Assembly (NCBI GenBank): GCA_021772705.1
Contig: JAJFLN010000105.1
Span: forward strand, 1-7,280
Length of the DNA stretch: 7,280 nt
Direction: 5' to 3'
Source: Candidatus Cloacimonadota bacterium
GTDB lineage: Bacteria; Muiribacteriota; UBA6191; JACPRK01
In this document: piece by piece, positions 6,309 to 7,280 of the stretch
Layout: every line of letters starts with the position of its first letter
Position numbering within the stretch: the stretch's first letter is position 1
Made by a program: the position numbers and the translations under genes
Notes under the pieces: generated by a model
What the model saw: only the letters and a program-made list of their open reading frames with translations
The model's database searches: none
Told to the model about the DNA's origin: nothing

Positions 6309-6318
6309 CAGCACCAAC

Positions 6319-6741
6319 ATGAGATCTCGTCCTCCAAGCGAGAGAAGACACGCCATAGGCATTGTGGTCTTTCTGGCTCTGATCATGAGCCTGACCTACG
6401 CTCAGGGCTGCTGCAAGCAGGGAGGAGGCGGCGCCGGACCTGCCGGACCCGCTGGACCCGCCGGACCTGCGGGCCCTCCAGGTGAGACCGTGGTGATCAC
6501 CGAGACTTCCCCAGACATCAGCCCCACCGTTCCGGGTCTGACGGAGACCGAGCCGGGAATCACCCCGACGGTTCCAGGCCTGACAGAGACGGAGCCGGGC
6601 ATCACCCCGACGACACCGGACCTGACGGAGACCACCCCGCCAGTGACGCCCACCATCCCGGATCCTGACGGCATCAGCCCCAGCGTCCCCGGTGGAGAGG
6701 AAGAGTTGGATGTCTCCAACACCCTGAACGACGAGCGGTAG
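6319..6741 (+). CDS. Small exported protein with collagen-like stretch and 14-residue Thr/Pro repeats
   Basis: This 140-residue protein matches no family I recognise. It has a signal peptide: a basic N-region (residues 1-12), a hydrophobic core (13-25) and then AQGCC. C31 could be a lipidation site (A28-Q29-G30-C31), but the box is imperfect because Y27 stands where an aliphatic residue is usual. Signal peptidase I cleavage is the alternative. Next come seven Gly-X-Y triplets (37-57), mostly Gly-Pro-Ala, then four 14-residue repeats (61-116, consensus about TETEPGITPTVPGL) and a partial fifth (about 117-126). An acidic tail follows. There are no catalytic motifs and no cysteine beyond C31-C32. 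It reads as an extended, disordered spacer or surface protein. Promoter, Shine-Dalgarno, signal peptide and a terminator right after the stop together make it a real single-gene unit. Its function is unknown. Confidence 0.85.
   Translation: MRSRPPSERRHAIGIVVFLALIMSLTYAQGCCKQGGGGAGPAGPAGPAGPAGPPGETVVITETSPDISPTVPGLTETEPGITPTVPGLTETEPGITPTTPDLTETTPPVTPTIPDPDGISPSVPGGEEELDVSNTLNDER
6427..6489 (+). repeat. Gly-X-Y (collagen-like) coding triplets
   Basis: Seven consecutive 9-base units encode GGA, four GPA, GPP and GET. The GPA units use different synonymous codons for proline and alanine, so they are not a perfect DNA microsatellite. The stretch is shorter than in typical stable collagen triple helices, and trimerisation is uncertain. 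Confidence 0.8.
6499..6666 (+). repeat. Four 42-bp tandem repeats in the coding sequence
   Basis: Four head-to-tail 42-bp units each encode 14 residues beginning TET. Units 2 and 3 are closest (TETEPGITPT shared); units 1 and 4 have drifted. A partial fifth unit follows without the TET start. In-frame copy-number variation between strains is plausible. Confidence 0.85.
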
Positions 6742-6759
6742 ACTCAGAAGCAGTCAAGG

Positions 6760-6791
6760 CAGGGCGGCCCCGCAACGGGTCGCCCTGTTTT
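6760..6791 (+). terminator. Intrinsic terminator of the collagen-like gene
   Basis: An 11-bp stem with one G-T pair (arms 6760-6770 and 6777-6787, CAGGGCGGCCC against GGGTCGCCCTG) encloses the 6-base loop CGCAAC and is followed by TTTT. It begins 18 bases after the TAG stop. This is a standard Rho-independent terminator. Confidence 0.85.
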
Positions 6792-6799
6792 CATTCGAG

Positions 6800-6885
6800 G
6801 ACTCGGGACACACGACTCGTTTCAGCTGATGTCGGCTTGCCTGCCGTGGGCGCCAGAACACAAACGAGTCGTGTGTCCCCGAGTC
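6800..6885. repeat. Long imperfect palindrome (23/24-base arms)
   Basis: The arms 6800-6822 and 6862-6885 are reverse complements across their whole length, except for one extra base in the right arm (GGGG instead of GGG). They are separated by 39 bases. Each arm contains the hexamer GACTCG (or its complement) twice, around GGACACAC. The element starts 8 bases after the terminator T-tract. It is much longer than a terminator needs and has no T-run of its own beyond TTT. It resembles a REP/BIME-like or miniature mobile element, but no transposase is in view. Confidence 0.85.
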
Positions 6886-7125
6886 TTTCCAACGGTTCGG
6901 GGAATCGTGCTAAGAATATCCATGGCTGGCCTCCTCAGGGCCCTCGGGCCCGTCAGTCAATATGTGAGAGGTACTAGCGTGCCATCTCGTCGGCTGGGAG
7001 GTCAGCCTTCTCATTCCATCTCTGTGTCTCCGAGATCTCCGTGTAACCTCCGCGGGACATGCCCCCTGAAAACGGATCCAGGGGATCTACTGTGGTGGTC
7101 CTAACGCTTCCTTCCTTGTCCGTTC
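6886..7125. other. Non-coding, repeat-flavoured region
   Basis: No gene is supported. Visible items: a TGCTAAGAA sequence at 6908-6916 resembling the extended -10 of the collagen-like gene; a doubled GGGCCC at 6938-6943 and 6946-6951; a 5-bp hairpin at 6992-7007 (GGCTG, CAGCC); and a purine-rich motif on the minus strand at about 7019-7046 (ACACGGAGA and GGAGACACAGAGA), a low-complexity pattern of a kind familiar from intergenic DNA. Positions 7086-7101 mirror 125-140. A 91-codon frame at 6829-7104 runs through the palindrome and is judged spurious. Confidence 0.5.
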
Positions 7126-7263
7126 GTGCCGAGCTTGTCGAGGCACAGAGCGTCGTTTCGTGGACCGGCCCCTCTCCTGAGCTTGCCGAAGGGTCAGACG
7201 ATATGGCCGCCCGCTCCATTCATCCCCTTCGGCGTAGCTCAGGACATGCTTCGACAGGCTCAG
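7126..7263. repeat. Cluster of four short palindromic GAGCTTGTCGAAGG-type units
   Basis: Four related units occur: 7126-7146 (GTGCC, GAGCTTGTCGA, GGCAC hairpin), 7175-7193 (TCCTGAGCTTGCCGAAGGG), 7224-7244 (the same unit inverted) and 7248-7263 (GCTTCGACAGGCTCAG). The second and third can pair over 9 plus 8 bases (TCCTGAGCT and CCGAAGGG with their complements). Units of this kind, with a TGAGC...GTCGAAGG core, are familiar as short dispersed intergenic repeats in many high-GC bacteria. Confidence 0.75.
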
Positions 7264-7280
7264 ACGATATGGCCGCCCGC
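7194..7280. repeat. 21-bp direct repeat at the right edge
   Basis: An identical 21-bp sequence beginning TCAGACGATA and ending GCCGCCCGC occurs at 7194-7214 and 7260-7280, 66 bases apart. Each copy directly follows a short palindromic unit, so the palindrome plus this tail may form one larger repeated module. The second copy ends exactly at the window end, so the array may continue. Confidence 0.85.

Larger units (their letters stand above)
6034..6318. other. Divergent intergenic region between cysK and the collagen-like gene
   Basis: These 285 bases hold start signals for both divergent genes. On the plus-strand side there is an extended -10 box and a leader hairpin (listed separately). No convincing -35/-10 pair or riboswitch fold could be picked out for cysK. 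A tiny perfect stem, GGCC-GGAA-GGCC, lies at 6224-6235. No additional gene is supported. Confidence 0.5.

Noticed and set aside
6829..7104. Plus-strand frame of 91 codons in the right intergenic region
   Set aside because: It begins inside the loop of the long palindrome, runs through several repeats, has no Shine-Dalgarno and shows no recognisable domain.

Overview
The window looks like a piece of a GC-rich bacterial chromosome, probably a metagenome-type contig. Third codon positions are dominated by G/C. No gene identifies the phylum. The signalling style (soluble SpoIIE-type phosphatase and GGDEF cyclase with GAF-like sensors) and the repeat-rich intergenic DNA fit an environmental high-GC Gram-negative lineage, but that is an impression and not a classification. 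Both edges lie inside repeated sequence, as is common where short-read contigs break.

Layout from left to right. Positions 1-240 are non-coding: a 60-bp-period direct repeat at the edge, then a run of evenly spaced C-tracts (G-tracts on the transcribed strand) that spans the end of the first gene. Positions 241-4953, all on the minus strand, hold four genes. In order of transcription they are a SAM hydrolase (S-adenosyl-L-methionine hydroxide adenosyltransferase, DUF62), a gamma-class carbonic anhydrase-like hexapeptide protein, a SpoIIE/PP2C-type phosphatase with an N-terminal sensor, and a GGDEF diguanylate cyclase with a related sensor. All three junctions are 4-base ATGA stop/start overlaps, so the genes should be translated as one coupled unit. 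Upstream of them on the same strand, after a 98-bp gap, is a cysteine synthase (cysK-like, start at 6033). A 285-bp intergenic region then separates cysK from a divergent plus-strand gene (6319-6741). That gene encodes a small exported, possibly lipid-anchored protein with a short collagen-like Gly-X-Y stretch and four 14-residue Thr/Pro/Glu repeats, and it ends at a clear intrinsic terminator. Positions 6792-7280 are non-coding and repeat-rich: a long imperfect palindrome, a purine-rich motif, and a cluster of short palindromic units with a 21-bp direct repeat at the right edge.

The most interesting feature is the pair of signalling genes. Their N-terminal regions of about 300 residues are recognisably homologous to each other, in the same order and with shared landmark motifs, but they carry different outputs: a serine/threonine phosphatase in one and a c-di-GMP synthase in the other. 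This looks like a tandem duplication of a sensor followed by an output swap. The two proteins may read the same or related cues and be made in fixed proportion. The coupled upstream enzymes act on SAM and, probably, on CO2/bicarbonate. With cysK just upstream there is a loose sulfur/SAM theme, but no direct link from metabolism to signalling can be shown from sequence alone.
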